Source: Parietichytrium sp. I65-24A
Lineage: Eukaryota; Sar; Bigyra; Thraustochytrida; Thraustochytriidae
NCBI GenBank assembly: GCA_012862575.1
Contig: BLSF01000010.1
Coordinates: 186,001-250,000, forward strand
Length of the DNA stretch: 64,000 nucleotides
Direction: 5' to 3'
This document shows positions 30,087 to 38,803 of this stretch, piece after piece. The notes beneath the pieces were generated by a model that saw only the letters and a program-made list of their open reading frames with translations, was not told the origin of the DNA and made no database searches. The translations under genes were made by a program, and so were the position numbers. Every line of letters begins with the position of its first letter. Positions within the stretch are counted from its first letter, which is position 1.

Positions 30087-31037
30087 TCAGACGGATGGGT
30101 GCAGACTGTTGATCGTGCGGCCGTTTGATTGCAAGGCCTCGCGAAGATATGGCTCCAAGGTTTTGCGGTCCTGAAGTCGGGCGCCTGCAGGAGAAAACCA
30201 CATAAGATCCAGCTTGCTCGGCGACTCCAAAGGCGGCTCTCTCCTCCCAGACTGCACTAGAGAAGCTATCTGCTCAACTTCGTCCTCCACAGACAGTGAA
30301 CCTAGTTCTCGCATGTCAAGCTGGCCAATGCTCTCCAAAGAGCTAAGGTCGTAGTCACGCTTGAAGCTCCTCTTTTTCTTTCCGCTGCCGTACATTTTGT
30401 TCTTCAGAGGGTCAAATACCGAAAGGGATGGCTTCCGTTGCAAGGTCTTTTCCGTCTCCAGTATTGCATTTGATACTTGCACCATCGTGAACGGAACTCT
30501 AGGTGCTTGAATCCCGAGTGGCGCTCGCTGCTCTCCATCTTGCTGCATCCGCATCATTACGTTGTTAGCAGCGTTGACAAAAGGTTCGAGCACGCCTCCA
30601 GAGGAGTGGGATGATAGAACTTTGTTCTGAGAGCCAGTTGATATAGATTGTGCGCCGTTTTGGCGAATCAGGATCTGAGCCTCCAAGGAATCGAGTTTTG
30701 CCACCTGCTGCAGTCTTGCAAAGACCAGACTTTGTAGCAACGACTCGCTGTTTGGATTGTTCAGGATCTTGCGAAGCGGGGGAGGCATGCAAGGGTCGTC
30801 GAATTTGAGCTGCAACGCTTTCAACACCTTATCCATCGCAACTGAAGATGACCTTGCCAGGCCAGTGCTGTTGCCTTGGGCGTGCAGCCCGCCCATACTT
30901 CGTAGCTCCTCTCGCGACCCAGCTTGCTCCAAAAGATACCTCAGCACAGAATCCCGTTTGCATCTTCGAAACAGCACTTGCTCCCCGGAATCATGAAGAA
31001 AGTGGTCCACCACGTCACGTCCGTACGAGGAAGCCAT
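30087..31037 (-). CDS. Unrecognised protein, 316 residues
   Basis: I do not recognise this protein. The open frame starts at TTG (31226), but the first ATG is at 31037 (MASSYGRDVVDHF). The first half is helical (VLRYLLEQAGSREELR, then LRKILNNPNSESLLQSLVF and ARLQQVAKLDSLEAQILIRQ). The middle is Ser/Gln-rich. A basic patch GSGKKKRSFKRDYD (about 240) could be a nuclear signal. The end is LDLMWFSPAGARLQDRKTLE and a polar tail. There are no membrane segments, Cys/His clusters or signal peptide. Codon use and the long clean frame support a real gene. A lineage-specific protein is the cautious reading; an extra 5' exon cannot be excluded. Confidence 0.65.
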   Translation of the reverse strand: MASSYGRDVVDHFLHDSGEQVLFRRCKRDSVLRYLLEQAGSREELRSMGGLHAQGNSTGLARSSSVAMDKVLKALQLKFDDPCMPPPLRKILNNPNSESLLQSLVFARLQQVAKLDSLEAQILIRQNGAQSISTGSQNKVLSSHSSGGVLEPFVNAANNVMMRMQQDGEQRAPLGIQAPRVPFTMVQVSNAILETEKTLQRKPSLSVFDPLKNKMYGSGKKKRSFKRDYDLSSLESIGQLDMRELGSLSVEDEVEQIASLVQSGRREPPLESPSKLDLMWFSPAGARLQDRKTLEPYLREALQSNGRTINSLHPSV

Positions 31038-32486
31038 CACGAAGAGGTTCAACCCCAATCGTTTGTTCGCTTTACCCGCAAATGGCCCCAAGCGCTCAAC
31101 TCGAAAAGTCTCTCCGCACTCCCCTCGCCTTGGCACTCTCCCCTGGATCTGGCGATCCAACCGCTGCGTCCTCGGTCGTTCCCTCGGTCGTTCCAGCGCT
31201 CCTCCTCGCTCCGTGGGAAAAGGCAATTTGCGTCTGCTGCACTCTACTTTTCACTTTTACCTCCCCTCCACGTACTTGGTGTTTTTAACCGTGCTTACTC
31301 ACGATGAAGTGTTCTGTAACATGGATCTGTTGTAGAAAGCGAGTTGCTTCTACACAACCAGCTGGATGAAAACAAGTTCCCTTCTTTACCGCTGAGCTTA
31401 GACCTGACCTCTTCACTCGAGTAGATGTGCTGTCTGACAGAGAGTGTCTCCTGCACACTATATACGAGTTATGGAGCTGTCGGCGGAGACGCTCAGTACC
31501 TCGAAATCAAGGCATCCGTCGCGGATCACGAGATGGTAAAACTAACCCATCGTTCTCGTACCCAAGCATTAAAGTAGGACACAAGTTTAAACGTTTCTGA
31601 CGCCAAGTCAATCCATCGTAACCTTCTTTCCGGCACTCTTGATTGCCTGTTTACAGAGATAGTCTTGCAATGGGCCAACTTCGACCGCCGTGAAATGGAG
31701 AAGAGTGTCTGGCATGAACCACACAAGATGGTCATTTCTTTTGGCCGTTATTGAATGGCTATTACTTACACTATATGTATCCGTTAATGTCCCAGATGAC
31801 TCTGAGTTGTGACAGATTATCTCAAACTCGAGACACACTCGCAGACACGTTTAGCTTCGAAGCAGGAAAACTCAAGAGCATTGACGTAAGGCACGTTGGG
31901 TAAGGTCGCGCACTCTCTTGTTCTCACTTGGCCGCCATCTCGCATACTTGAAAGCGTTTCTCTGACAACAGTGGAGCAATGAAACGCATCGAATGCCTCT
32001 GTCTACGGTTTCGCAGGTAAGACTCCTGAACACAAGACTACACCGTGAGTTTCACTCGTCCAAGCAGTGCTAGGAGTGAGTCGTCGGACATGATTATACA
32101 TGATTGATGATTCTGATAAGGGCTCTCAAAGTTCTTCTGAGACTGTTGGGCATGCTGATCTTCGAAGGCCCAGGCTATTAACAAAGTCAACGGGCATTGC
32201 AAGTGGGGAAAGTCTTCATGCTGGCGGCGGTGAACCCGCCAAATTATCTTTGTTTGCTCGTTATTTATAAATAGTGAAACAGTCCGCACGACTGGTTGAG
32301 CATGTTTTCGGCATTCACAGCTGCCAAAGAAAACGGCACTAAATGTAGGAGTGTGCACTGCGGTGACGGATTCAATTGTAGGGAGACTCACGCGTTCATG
32401 AAAAGACCAAAGCTATTTGCTTGCTTGTCGTGAGGTTAATCACTGTCAATCTGCGTCAGCAAAGGCAACGCGAGTCCAAAGGATCT
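31038..32486. other. Gap between unrecognised gene and cytochrome P450
   Basis: No gene is supported. The short minus-strand frames near 31526-31838 and 32038-32391 have no family resemblance, and the longer one begins at GTG. The segment presumably holds the promoter of the unrecognised gene and the P450 3' UTR. Confidence 0.45.
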
Positions 32487-34156
32487 TTAAGGTTTGTCCT
32501 GTCTGTGCTGGACGTGCAGCCTCATGCACACGTGAGCTGTGTTGAAATCAAATGGCCGCAGGCCAAATCCCGTGAAAACCGTTGTCCAGTCGTAGTCATC
32601 CGCAACTCGGACATCAAACCTTTGCAGAACGGTCGCGATCGCGGTAATTCCCTCGTACATGGCAAAGTTTCGCCCTGCGCAGTTTCGCGGCCCATCTGAA
32701 AATGGGATGAAGGACCCTCGAACGATCTTGTTCAAAAACCGATCTGGGTTGAACGTGGCTGGATCTTCCCAGTTCTTCGGGTCGCGATGAATGAAACAAG
32801 CCGGCATCCACACACGCGTAGCGCGAGGAATGATGATATTGTCCAATTGCACCTCCTTTGTGGTCTGACGTGAAACCAGCGATGCCGGAGGGCAAAGTCT
32901 CAAGGTCTCTAAGAAGACTCGCTCAGTGTACTTCAGGTCCTTGATGTCCTCCATGGTTGGGTGGCGGCCTTGCAAGACCGTGTCGATCTCTTGCGTAACC
33001 TTCTCGGCGACCTCTGGATGAAGCGCCAAAAAATACAAAGCGTGGCAGGTAGTCGGCACGGCGGTATTGAAGCCTGCGAACAATATTTCCACGAGATTGT
33101 CGCCAAGCTCTGCAGTCAAGAGCTCTACGTTTCCGTCTGCTTCTGGGTACTGCTCGACGTAGACGTCGATCATCTTCTGGAGAAGGTCTCCGCGCGGCTT
33201 GACGCCATTTTGAAGATCAATAAGACGCTTTTCGATGACTTTGCGAATGACGTCTCTAGCTTGCCAAGATTTCTCAGCCATAGCTCGATTGTCTGGTGTG
33301 TCACTTGTGAAATCGTTTTGGGTCTCAAAATCAGGAGCATATGCTCGGCGCGGCAGCTCCTCCAAAAGGTATTCAAATGAGTCTTCGATTTCGCCTGGCC
33401 CATCCTCGAAGGCCTTGATGTAGCCCAGGTCATAGTTGAAAGCCACCCTGCCCATTCCATCGAGGTGGTACACGCCAATTGCTCGCATAAAGTCGAGGTC
33501 CTCTCCGCTCTCGGCGTGCTTGTCCAGAATGCGCACGAGGCCGTCCGCGGCAACCTGCATATCACTCGACATCAGCTTGACATTATGCTTTTGGAAGCTT
33601 TTCTTCAGGACATTGCGGAGGTCCAGCCACTCTTTCCCCTCCAAGATGAAAAGAACCTTGTGTCCAAAGAATGCCGCACTGGGGGGGCGCAGTCCTGCAA
33701 GAAAGTGTTGCTATAAAATGGCAAAGTTCGTTCGGAGCAAGTAAGAACATTTGTCCGCTCTTGTCAGACACGCAATTTCCAAAACAAAGGCTGCCTCAAA
33801 ACTCTTGGACTTACCACTGACGATGTAAGGATCTTTCTCACAAAGGCTGGCTGAGTGACCATGAGCACGTGGCCCGACTCGATCGTGTCCACGTACCCAA
33901 GCCCAGTCTCAGGATTCACCCTCGAGGCCATCATATTGAGGCCAGCCACGTAGTCCTCGCTGAGGTCCACATCGCTGCCAACCAGGGGGATCTCCTCAAT
34001 ACCGTCCAAATCCACAAAGTCCATCTCGATGGCGTACGCATCTTCCGCAGCAGACCCTCCCACCGCCACAGCAGTCTCTTCCGACCCTTCCGTGGCGCCA
34101 ATTGCCGCACAAGGTTCGGCGCGCAAGTGCTGCGAAACCTTCCGAACGCGCTCCAT
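32487..34156 (-). CDS. Cytochrome P450, two exons
   Basis: A heme-thiolate monooxygenase; family number and substrate unknown. Exon 1 is 33815-34156 and exon 2 is 32487-33710, for 521 residues. The 104-bp intron has a GTAAGT donor. Only the TATAG acceptor at 33711 keeps the frame, giving SSVQHFLAGLRPPSAAFFG. A stronger-looking CTTGCAG 16 nt downstream would shift it. Motifs: I-helix LFAGFNTAVPTT (Asn329, Thr330), K-helix ETLR, FNPDRF, and the heme loop FSDGPRNCAGRNFA with Cys458 as the iron ligand. The I-helix acid is Asn rather than the usual Asp or Glu. There is no hydrophobic N-terminal anchor: the PLVG start of the catalytic domain comes at about residue 57 after an acidic, Ala-rich stretch. 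The protein may be soluble or need an unseen 5' exon. Confidence 0.92.
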
Positions 34157-34257
34157 CTATCTCAGCTTGGCTCAAGCTACCGCGTCGCAATCCGCTCCCG
34201 GCGTGCTGCTAACGTGTTCACTCTTTCCTCTTCCGTCTTTTGACTTTCGTCGCGACC

Positions 34258-34335
34258 TCACTGCCACTGCCACTGTCTCTGCCACTGTCGCTGTCACTTT
34301 CACTTTCACTGTCACTTTCACTGTCACTGTCACTT
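34258..34335. repeat. TCACTG/CCACTG hexamer minisatellite
   Basis: About 13 units of CACTGY/CACTTT on the plus strand, 100 bp upstream of the P450 start. The same unit appears upstream of the secreted lipase at 53961-53996. Confidence 0.9.
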
Positions 34336-34340
34336 CCGAA

Positions 34341-34396
34341 GGAATGAATGAGTGAATGATGGAATGAGTAATGAATTTATGTGAATGAATGATGAA
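34341..34396. repeat. (GAAT)n-type repeat
   Basis: Imperfect TGAA/GAAT tetranucleotides next to the hexamer repeat upstream of the P450. No other role is visible. Confidence 0.75.
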
Positions 34397-35075
34397 GTAG
34401 ATCAAGTTGTCAATTGTCGCGAAAAGGAGAGCACAGTACGGTTACCTATGCTACACTGTAAGAGGTGAGGACCGGACAAGATGGGGCGGGGCAGGCTGGG
34501 CAAAGGACTCAAAAAGACAAAGGAAAGGACATAGCGAGCAGTTCGTCGTTCTTGGCTCATCATCCTTGTTCCTTTGTTCCCTCCCTGACGTCCTCTCATT
34601 GCTAAGCCGTCTTATGCATTTATGTTGGAACGGGGTCACTATATTCACTTTATGCACTTCTCAACTCGTGTTCTAATACTACGATGCGATCTACTAGCAG
34701 CAGCTGCCCGCACGGTAGCATCCCGCTATATGGCACTATCCCGATCTCTTCGCTCTCTTCGCCATGTCGAACTTACCAACACCATCAACAGTAGCGAGCC
34801 TTAACCAAAGCGGTAGCCAAATAATTCCAAACGTATCGCGTCCTATAGATATCGCCATGAAACACCTGACATGCACTAGTACTAGATGGAGTTTCAGTTA
34901 GGTCATTTTCATTGAATTTTTGACATTTTTATTGTCACAGAAGTGTAGTACACGTATGCACAGTGTACGCACAGTGTACGCGCTGTTCCTCGCCAAACCT
35001 CCTTCTTTGGCCAGCCAGCAGCGAGGCTGAGAGAGGAAGAAGGAGAGAAGGAGAGAGGTAGAGATAGATAGATAG

Positions 35076-36377
35076 ATGGGAGGTGTGAAGGTCGGTGCGC
35101 TGGCGTTGGCGCTGGCGCTGGGCTCGGTCGCCAATGTTGCCACTGTCGCCGACGGAGCGAGCATGCGTTTGCAGCTGCGGGTGGAAGAGGACAGGTCAAA
35201 GCTGCTCAGCACGCTGGCGCAGCACCAAAAGCTGGTGTCTTCAGGGGAAGGAGGGGTTCTGGCGAATTTGACCTCGGTGAATGATGTCCTCAGTGCGACT
35301 CAGCTCAAAATTGGAGGGCAGCAATTCGACATGGTCTTGGACACCGGCTCGACGAATCTGTGGGTGACGAGCAGCTATTGTAACACGCCCACATGCTCCT
35401 CGCACCCTAGATACGACCCAAGCAAGTCCACGACGTTGCAAAAATCTGGCAACGCTGACGAAGTGGAGATTGAATTTGGAACGGGGCAAATCACGGGGAT
35501 CTTGATAAAAGACCAGGTGGAGCTCGGCAACATGAAGATTGACGACCAAGCATTGCTGCTTGTCCAGGAAGAGAAAGGTGTTGTATTTGATTCGAGTTTA
35601 TTCAGCGGGGTCCTGGGCTTGGGATTTAGATCCTTGTCGTTCGAAAACCAAGAGCCATTCTTTGACAGACTTTGTGCAGCGGGCCATGTTCCCAAAAACC
35701 AATTCTACTTTCTTTTGGGGAAAACTTTTGGAGACTATTTTGTAGTGGGTGAGCCAGAAGATTTTGAGCACCAGTTCAAAGGGGAGCTTCTATCGCTGCC
35801 AGTGATTGATCCGTACTATTGGACCGTTGAGCTTGACGATATTCTCTTTAACAATCAATCTGTTCTGGCGGAGGACGGAATGCGGGAAAAGGTTTGCTCC
35901 AAAACAAAGGCGGGCAAGTACCTCTGCAAAGTGGCTTTCGACAGTGGATCCACACTCAATACGGTCCCGTCCGCTCTCTACAAAAAGATCCTGCATCTCC
36001 ACACTGAAGCGCACTGTCGAACTGGCGCTCTGGCAGGGTCGCTCGCAGAAGGCGCAGAGCTTGCGTACGTAATAGGAGGCAGAAAGTTTAGCTTCGAGGC
36101 AGATGAATTCATTCACAATGTTGAAACGGACGAGTGCAGTACTGTTTTGCTGCAAAACCTAGATGTCCAGAATGAGCATGGCCCTATCGCCATTCTCGGA
36201 AGAATCTTTCTGCAAAAGTATATGACAATATTCCGTCGCGGTGATGGCGGGAAAGATGAAGGAAGTATGATTTTGCTGGCTGAGACAAATCAGGACTACT
36301 CGGCAGCGGAGCGTCCAAAGTCACTTCGCGAGTCTCTCCTGCAGCAATTTCAAACTGTTGTCGACTGGTTGGTTTAA
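35076..36377 (+). CDS. Pepsin-family (A1) aspartic protease, secretory
   Basis: 433 residues, single exon. Cleaves peptide bonds with two aspartates at acid pH. An N-terminal hydrophobic signal (about 5-26, ALALALALGSVANVATVA) is followed by a short propeptide and the catalytic domain. First active site: MVLDTGSTNLWV, Asp89. Second: VAFDSGSTLNTVP, Asp289. The C-terminal GPIAILGRIFLQKYMTIF is the usual A1 ending. Cys101, Cys107 and other Cys pairs suggest disulfides, and LANLTS is a possible N-glycosylation site. The flap reads EFGTGQITG (Phe134), where pepsins have Tyr (Tyr75 in YGTG). It is probably vacuolar or secreted. The ATG follows a GATA-rich leader. Confidence 0.93.
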   Translation: MGGVKVGALALALALGSVANVATVADGASMRLQLRVEEDRSKLLSTLAQHQKLVSSGEGGVLANLTSVNDVLSATQLKIGGQQFDMVLDTGSTNLWVTSSYCNTPTCSSHPRYDPSKSTTLQKSGNADEVEIEFGTGQITGILIKDQVELGNMKIDDQALLLVQEEKGVVFDSSLFSGVLGLGFRSLSFENQEPFFDRLCAAGHVPKNQFYFLLGKTFGDYFVVGEPEDFEHQFKGELLSLPVIDPYYWTVELDDILFNNQSVLAEDGMREKVCSKTKAGKYLCKVAFDSGSTLNTVPSALYKKILHLHTEAHCRTGALAGSLAEGAELAYVIGGRKFSFEADEFIHNVETDECSTVLLQNLDVQNEHGPIAILGRIFLQKYMTIFRRGDGGKDEGSMILLAETNQDYSAAERPKSLRESLLQQFQTVVDWLV

Positions 36378-36698
36378 CTCTTGCTAGTGATGACCATTCT
36401 CCAGAAATCAAGTGCTCGGATTGTGTCTTATATACCAAAGCAAATTATTTTCAGAGAAGGGCCCCCTCTTCTCTCTCTTTTTGTCAAGAATAGCCTTTAC
36501 ATTATTTACGCGGAACAAGAATTTGTCCAAGAACAATGTTTTGGATGCAAATAGTTTCAAGCTGACCCAAACACAAAAGCGATATCCCTTGCTTTTCTTA
36601 AAATTCAGGAAAGTACTGACAGTGAGTATGTAAATATATGTAAAGTAGGATCACACAATTGGCCATGAAAACGACGGGGCACCAACTTCGCTCGCCAG
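36378..36698. other. Convergent 3' gap
   Basis: 321 bp between the stop codons of the aspartic protease and the proline-rich protein gene. Nothing is recognised. Confidence 0.5.
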
Positions 36699-37334
36699 TT
36701 ATGCCGCCTTGTTCCAGCCGCTGCCTGACTGCTCAAATTTTTGTCGGGGGTTCCACCTCTTCTTAATGTTGAGCGTTGGCTTTGAGACGCTTTCAGGCAG
36801 TGGCGGTCTGGACGTTCCTGCAGGCTTGGCTGGGGAAAATTTGGCCGCCACTGGCGGCTTGTTGAATGTCTTGGGCGGCATGTGACCAGCTCCTCTCGAA
36901 TTTGAGGGTTTGAGCTTGCTCCGAGCATTCGCAAGGTCTTCAGTCTTCCCGTACTGCTGAGTTCCGACCTTTTTCCAGTGGGTGGCTGCGCCTACGGCCT
37001 TGACTGCAGTCACGCCTCTTCCTAGACTGCGCCTCACATTCGAAACAAACGAACCGGAGGAGCCCGATGGTGGCTGCGTCGCCCTCACATAGCTCGGTGG
37101 TGCTGGTTTCCTCTCCTGTTCGACCGGCTCTGACGACTCTCTCCTGGGAGGCATTGGCGGCGGGGGCACCGGGTCGTCGCCATACTTGTATTCAGAGCTC
37201 GCGCCAAACTGGCCCTCTTCGTCATCCTCCAAGTCCTCCACGTGGGGCGGCGCAGGCTCGTCTTGCTCCCACGAGTACCCCTCATTCTCCCACGAGTAGC
37301 CCACGTCCTCTTTCTCCTCTTCCCAGTCCGACAT
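36699..37334 (-). CDS. Unrecognised acidic, proline-rich protein, 211 residues
   Basis: I do not recognise this protein. The first ATG is at 37334; the upstream extension uses TTG. The N-terminus is acidic with a tandem repeat GYSWENEGYSWEQDE (about 12-26), where the GYSWE unit recurs. It is followed by DDPVPPPPMPPRR, a poly-proline stretch that could bind SH3, WW or profilin. The second half is basic (SNVRRSLGRGVTAVKAVGAA, THWKKVGTQQYG, ends WNPRQKFEQSGSGWNKAA). It is predicted to be disordered, with no membrane segment or zinc site. The acid-then-base design suits an adaptor or RNA/actin-binding protein, but this is a guess. It is convergent with the aspartic protease. Confidence 0.6.
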   Translation of the reverse strand: MSDWEEEKEDVGYSWENEGYSWEQDEPAPPHVEDLEDDEEGQFGASSEYKYGDDPVPPPPMPPRRESSEPVEQERKPAPPSYVRATQPPSGSSGSFVSNVRRSLGRGVTAVKAVGAATHWKKVGTQQYGKTEDLANARSKLKPSNSRGAGHMPPKTFNKPPVAAKFSPAKPAGTSRPPLPESVSKPTLNIKKRWNPRQKFEQSGSGWNKAA

Positions 37335-38803
37335 TCTCGGGAAAGCTCTCGCTAATTCTTTGGTCTCTCTCTCTCCGTCCCTCCCGTCCCGTGACAACTG
37401 TGACTGGCGACACTGGCAACACTGGCGACCGCCCTCCTTCCAAGTCCTTCAGAGTCTTCAGGGTCTGTGCTCTAGTATAGGTCATGCAGTGCGGTTCAAC
37501 CTCGCCCGTGATGTGATGCCATGAATGCCATGGGAGAGATGAGACACTCATGGATGGGATCAGTGTGTGCGACTGTTGCATTGCCTTACCGACAGGGGGT
37601 GAAAGAGACGGGATGGAATGACAGAATAGACTGAATGAATGAGAATGTGCTTGGAAGATGATGTCGCAGATTTCAATGTTCGATGAAACGCTGACTGACA
37701 TGTGGTATCATGTGATGGAAGCAAGCAAGATCAAGCAAGCAAGGGAGGCGGACTTTCTTCGACTTTGCCTCTCTCTTCATGTTCATAAATTTACAACTGG
37801 GAATGAGTGGGTGAGTGACTGAGTGAGTCTAAAGGTTATGCTAAGTTTCACGGCACTACTTCTCCCGCTGAGACTACTAGTAACTAGCTGGTCCTCCACT
37901 CCTAGCGCACAGATCTTTCTTTACAGCGCACACCCTTCGAACACTAAGGAGGGGATGGGAAGCACAACTTTACTTACAAGGGTACCAGTAGTAACTGTGA
38001 GTACACGTACCATCCGAGATCGAGGCCCAGCTAACCTAGCTGTCTCCAAGGGGGGCGCATGGGTACTGGGTTTTAGCGATGTGGTTAAGGAGGGGGGATG
38101 GAGGACGATGAGTTCTAGTGACCCATCTGTATACGCACATTGGTAAAAGCGCGTAGGACATGGTGACACGTGCCAGAGGATGTGCGATGTTGTGCGCCAT
38201 GGCCTGACAGGGTAGTCACGTGAAGCAGAAATATCTGTGAATTTTGTTTAGTTTTTGAGTCCCTGAAAACTTTGGTGGTCTCGATGATGCTTGCATTAAT
38301 AAGTCACCCCTTCTCCAAAGCCGTGAATAGATGACCGGGATAAACATTCAAATACCAAAATCCGCGCAGCGGAATAAACTCGTTCCTGACGGTTTGGTGG
38401 AAGTTCACTCTCGAGTTCGCTGGAAGGCAAAAGCAAACGAATGTGCTTTTTCACCGATTTATCTAACAAGGCGAACAAGCAAGTACGAAAATGCGCATGC
38501 CAAACGAAGAATTAGCACATGCGGCTCGAAGGACAACTTGTTGAAGAGGAAAAGTATGGCCAGAAACAATTTGCAATATTGAAAAAGCCGAATTCTTATA
38601 ACAACAGCGAATCGTCTCAATAAAACAAGTTGTAAGAACCAGAAATTGAACAGCTCAAAATCACCGCCCTCAAGTAGAGTATTCGATTCAGCGCGTCGCC
38701 TGTTCCCTTCGCCAAATATGCAAATTTGGCAAAGATCGCTTCTTGACAGTGAGCGAAAATCATACCGCAGCGGTGGTGCGACGCAATTGGCATTGTTCTC
38801 TTT
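37335..38803. other. Gap upstream of the proline-rich gene and 3' of the DUF3684 gene
   Basis: No gene is recognised. Short direct repeats (CAAGCAAG and GAATGAAT types at about 37610-37750) and AT-rich DNA. An 8-bp palindrome TACTAGTA lies at 37875-37882. No RNA gene was recognised. Confidence 0.45.

Larger units (their letters stand above)
34157..35075. other. Divergent upstream gap (P450 / aspartic protease)
   Basis: It holds a TCACTG-type hexamer repeat (34258-34335) and a GAAT-type repeat (34341-34396) near the P450. A GA/GATA-rich leader (about 35030-35075) runs directly into the protease ATG. Nothing else is recognised. Confidence 0.5.

Noticed and set aside
32038-32391. 117-codon minus-strand frame 3' of the P450
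   Set aside because: It starts at GTG, shows no family resemblance and is not needed to explain any splice junction.
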